From Candidatus Aenigmatarchaeota archaeon (lineage in GTDB: Archaea; Aenigmatarchaeota; Aenigmatarchaeia; QMZP01), in contig DAOVIL010000033.1 in NCBI GenBank assembly GCA_030673725.1, forward strand, positions 1-6,509: DNA of 6,509 nucleotides, read 5' to 3'. The stretch's first letter is position 1. The number at the start of each line of letters is the position of its first letter. A program made the translations under genes and the position numbers. Shown here piece after piece: positions 5,033 through 6,509 of this stretch. The notes below the pieces were generated by a model. It was not told the origin of the DNA, did no database searches, and saw only the letters and a program-made list of their open reading frames with translations.

Positions 5033-5212
5033 ATGGCCAAGTGCTCATTTTGCGGGGGAAACATGCCTGTAGGAAGGGGCAAGATGTACGTGAAGATAAA
5101 GGGGCAGATACTCTATTTCTGCAACTCCAAGTGCCAGAGGAACTGGAATCTCGGAAGGGTAGGGAAGTTCACCAAGTGGACAAATAAAGCCAAAGAAGAG
5201 AAGGAAGCCTAA
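5033..5212 (+). CDS. rpl24e: Large-subunit ribosomal protein L24e (zinc-finger type)
   Basis: A 59-residue protein beginning MAKCSFCGGNMPVGRGKMYV. The four zinc ligands are Cys4, Cys7, Cys30 and Cys34 (CSFC and CNSKC), followed by the family's QRNWNLGRVGKFTKWT (35-50), which contacts 23S rRNA. This is the short archaeal form lacking the eukaryotic C-terminal extension. The start follows the S28e stop by one base and uses AGGAGA within the end of S28e (about 5023-5028) as Shine-Dalgarno. Its TAA stop overlaps the TAG stop of the convergent pilin-like gene by four bases (5209-5212). In many archaea the operon continues with ndk and infB; here it ends at L24e. Confidence 0.96.
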   Translation: MAKCSFCGGNMPVGRGKMYVKIKGQILYFCNSKCQRNWNLGRVGKFTKWTNKAKEEKEA

Positions 5213-5661
5213 GGCCCTACAACAGCCCTTGTGGAGACCATTGAGCACGCCTTGTTCGTGACCACTATCTCAGAGACCGAGTTTGCGAAGCTTGTCAGGT
5301 TCGTCATGTCCACCATCAGGTATGCTGACTGCCCCCTCTTCAGGGGACTGGATTCGCTGACGCCCCCCTGGGTGACCTGCTCGGCCTCGAATTTCATCAA
5401 ATCACTATCAGAACTCATCGTTACCCCGAACCCGTAAAGGGAAAGGCTGCCAAAGTTGGTTATCTTGACCTGGTACATGTCATTGCCTGAGAAGTTGAGC
5501 TTGGTGCTCTCTATTATGAAGTTGGTCTCGGACAGGCAGGCCTGGGCCTCTGTCTCTGTCCCGACCCATTTCAGGTTCCAGCCGGTCACAATACCTATGA
5601 TGAGCACCACAACGGCTATCATCAGTATGGTGCCGATTATCTCATTTATCCCCTTCCTCAT
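5209..5661 (-). CDS. Archaeal type IV pilin-like protein with class III signal peptide
   Basis: The 150-residue product starts MRKGINEIIGTILMIAVVVLI: a short basic leader, a probable prepilin-peptidase cleavage after Gly4, a glutamate at mature position 3, and a hydrophobic helix to about residue 27. This is the N-terminal domain of archaeal pilins and archaellin-like proteins. The rest is a beta-rich extracellular domain (YQVKITNFGSLSLYGFGVTM, a strand pattern common in such domains) with two cysteines, Cys42 and Cys139, that could form a disulfide tying the start of the head domain to its end. NFS (56-58) and NLT (121-123) are potential N-glycosylation sites. It would be a minor or major pilin or an adhesion subunit; no assembly ATPase or platform gene is nearby. 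The ATG at 5661 has a box A about 27 bases upstream, so it is leaderless. Confidence 0.85.
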   Translation of the reverse strand: MRKGINEIIGTILMIAVVVLIIGIVTGWNLKWVGTETEAQACLSETNFIIESTKLNFSGNDMYQVKITNFGSLSLYGFGVTMSSDSDLMKFEAEQVTQGGVSESSPLKRGQSAYLMVDMTNLTSFANSVSEIVVTNKACSMVSTRAVVGP

Positions 5662-5684
5662 GCTAAATAATTGGTCTAGTCCCC

Positions 5685-5692
5685 TAAAATAA
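5685..5692 (-). promoter_or_regulatory. Box A (TATA) of the pilin-like gene
   Basis: The minus strand reads TTATTTTA, centred about 27 bases before the ATG at 5661 and four bases after the stop of the diphthine synthase gene. It gives a leaderless transcript, so the pilin-like gene is probably transcribed independently. Confidence 0.55.
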
Positions 5693-5696
5693 GCTT

Positions 5697-6422
5697 TCAG
5701 AGAGACTCCAGGTACTCCTTCTCAAAGAAATGGAGCTCTCCAGGCACGATTATCACTGCAGGCCTCTTCTCCAGGGACTTGTCCCCCTGCAGCTTTTTGA
5801 TTGTCCCGTACCTGATTGCCTCGCCAGGCCCGCCCAGCTGGCAGGCAGCTACCAGTTTTGTCTCGCCTGTGATTATCCCTTTCTCTCCCTTCTCCTCAAG
5901 CCCCACAAGAATAGCCAAACCCTCTGAAACAGTCATGGGTATGTCCAGAAGCACGAGCGTGTGGAGGCCCATCTTCCTGTTGTTCACTATGCCCTCATAG
6001 CATGACATGGCGCTTTCGTTAGTGAGAGTGACAGTCCTTCCCAGCTTGTACAGCTGAAGGCCTGTCTTGGCCACGGCAGCCATGACGCTGGAGCCGTGTA
6101 CCACCTCTGTCTTAACCCCCATCTTCCTGGCATCAAGCAGGATAGAGATGTGTGTGGTGGCTGACAGTATATCCCCGCCGACCATTATGCCCACGTTCTT
6201 CAGTTGGGCCTGCTTTATGATAGCGTCAGACCTCTCTTCCAGGCCTGACCTGGATATCTCTATCACTTCCTTTCCAATTGTGCTTGAGAGCCTCTCCTTG
6301 GTGGTGTGCATGCCTGTGGTATAGAACTCCACATACAGCAGGTCGCATTCCTTTGCAGCTTCCACTGCCTTCAGCGACATGTCCTTCTCGTCGAACAATC
6401 CGAGTGAAATCAGGTACAGCAT
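5697..6422 (-). CDS. dph5: Diphthine synthase
   Basis: SAM-dependent methyltransferase of the tetrapyrrole-methylase fold that methylates the modified histidine of elongation factor 2 during diphthamide synthesis (cytoplasmic). The archaeal pattern is clear: MLYLISLGLFDEKDMSLKA at the start, CDLLYVEFYTT (26-36), the SAM-site region VGGDILSATTHISIL (81-95), VVHGSSVMAAVAKTGLQLYKLGRTVT (107-132), GLHTLVLLDI, and the C-terminal VIIVPGELHFFEKEYLE. At 241 residues it is about 20 shorter than typical archaeal enzymes, mainly in the loop after the TVTLT strand and at the C-terminus. The usual (P)GDP(L/M)xATTH motif reads GGDILSATTH, with both prolines replaced. The ATG at 6422 follows a box A by about 25 bases. 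Assignment is confident; whether activity is altered is unknown. Confidence 0.95.
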   Translation of the reverse strand: MLYLISLGLFDEKDMSLKAVEAAKECDLLYVEFYTTGMHTTKERLSSTIGKEVIEISRSGLEERSDAIIKQAQLKNVGIMVGGDILSATTHISILLDARKMGVKTEVVHGSSVMAAVAKTGLQLYKLGRTVTLTNESAMSCYEGIVNNRKMGLHTLVLLDIPMTVSEGLAILVGLEEKGEKGIITGETKLVAACQLGGPGEAIRYGTIKKLQGDKSLEKRPAVIIVPGELHFFEKEYLESL

Positions 6423-6441
6423 AAACAGTATTCGCTTTCAG

Positions 6442-6452
6442 TTTAAAAATAA
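6442..6452 (-). promoter_or_regulatory. Box A (TATA) of the diphthine synthase gene
   Basis: The minus strand reads TTATTTTTAAA, centred about 25 bases before the ATG at 6422, predicting a leaderless transcript. It lies three bases after the stop codon of the presumed upstream gene. Confidence 0.55.
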
Positions 6453-6454
6453 GC

Positions 6455-6509
6455 CTACTCGCCGACCTGGTCAGTGAGCCTGCACACATAGGGCTTTGAG
6501 CCTGGGGCA
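6455..6509 (-). CDS. Possible C-terminal end of another gene, cut by the window edge
   Basis: One minus-strand frame is open from the right edge for 17 codons, APGSKPYVCRLTDQVGE, then TAG at 6455-6457. The codon choice (AAG, CTC, GTC, AGG) resembles that of the neighbours, and the stop sits three bases before the box A of diphthine synthase, as at the other gene boundaries here. The stretch is too short to name a product, and chance openness cannot be excluded. Confidence 0.4.
   Translation of the reverse strand, partial: APGSKPYVCRLTDQVGE

Noticed and set aside
4669..5082. 137-codon minus-strand open frame
   Set aside because: Antisense to L7Ae, S28e and L24e, all clearly genuine; no plausible product.
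6226..6489. 87-codon minus-strand frame starting upstream of diphthine synthase
   Set aside because: It is a shifted frame over the true diphthine synthase start, running through that gene's promoter; the sequence shows no domain.
1..6509. tRNA, rRNA, CRISPR array, insertion sequence or long direct repeat
   Set aside because: None seen. Gaps between genes are all under 100 bases and are accounted for by promoters and short T-rich runs.

Overview
This window is from an archaeon. It carries archaeal and eukaryotic-type ribosomal proteins (L7Ae, S28e, L24e), a diphthine synthase, a pilin-like protein with a class III signal peptide, and a gene pair for inositol ether-lipid synthesis. Most start codons lie about 25-28 bases behind an A/T-rich box A (TATA) element, so most transcripts should be leaderless. 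Gene packing is very tight, with two convergent pairs overlapping by four bases at their stop codons. By eye the G+C is near half, with heavy use of AGG (Arg) and ATA (Ile). The lineage cannot be fixed from this window; a small-genome archaeal lineage (DPANN or similar) is a guess.

Left part, minus strand, read right to left: inositol-3-phosphate synthase (2668-1565), two small coiled-coil proteins of unknown function (1517-1128 and 1086-589), and the N-terminal part of a membrane-anchored SIMPL/DUF541 protein that runs off the left edge. Each has a box A candidate of its own.

Middle: divergent from the inositol-phosphate synthase is a CDP-alcohol phosphatidyltransferase (2758-3363), best read as archaetidylinositol phosphate synthase. 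Together the two genes would make inositol 1-phosphate and attach it to CDP-archaeol. Their shared 89-base promoter region holds a perfect 10-base inverted repeat over the TATA box of the synthase. Convergent to the transferase, sharing a CTAG double stop, is a PHP-domain metallohydrolase (4019-3360). This in turn is divergent from a PadR-type regulator (4051-4359). Their 31-base promoter region carries a second palindrome, and both regions share the half-site GTAAAAYA. A PadR-regulated inositol-lipid module that includes the PHP protein as a phosphatase candidate is the most interesting hypothesis here.

Right part: the conserved archaeal operon L7Ae-S28e-L24e (4445-5212), with a leader before L7Ae that is unusually long for this window. 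L24e then overlaps the stop of a convergent pilin-like gene (5661-5209). Upstream of that gene on the same strand is diphthine synthase (6422-5697), and finally there may be the last 17 codons of another minus-strand gene. No tRNA, rRNA, CRISPR array or mobile element was seen.
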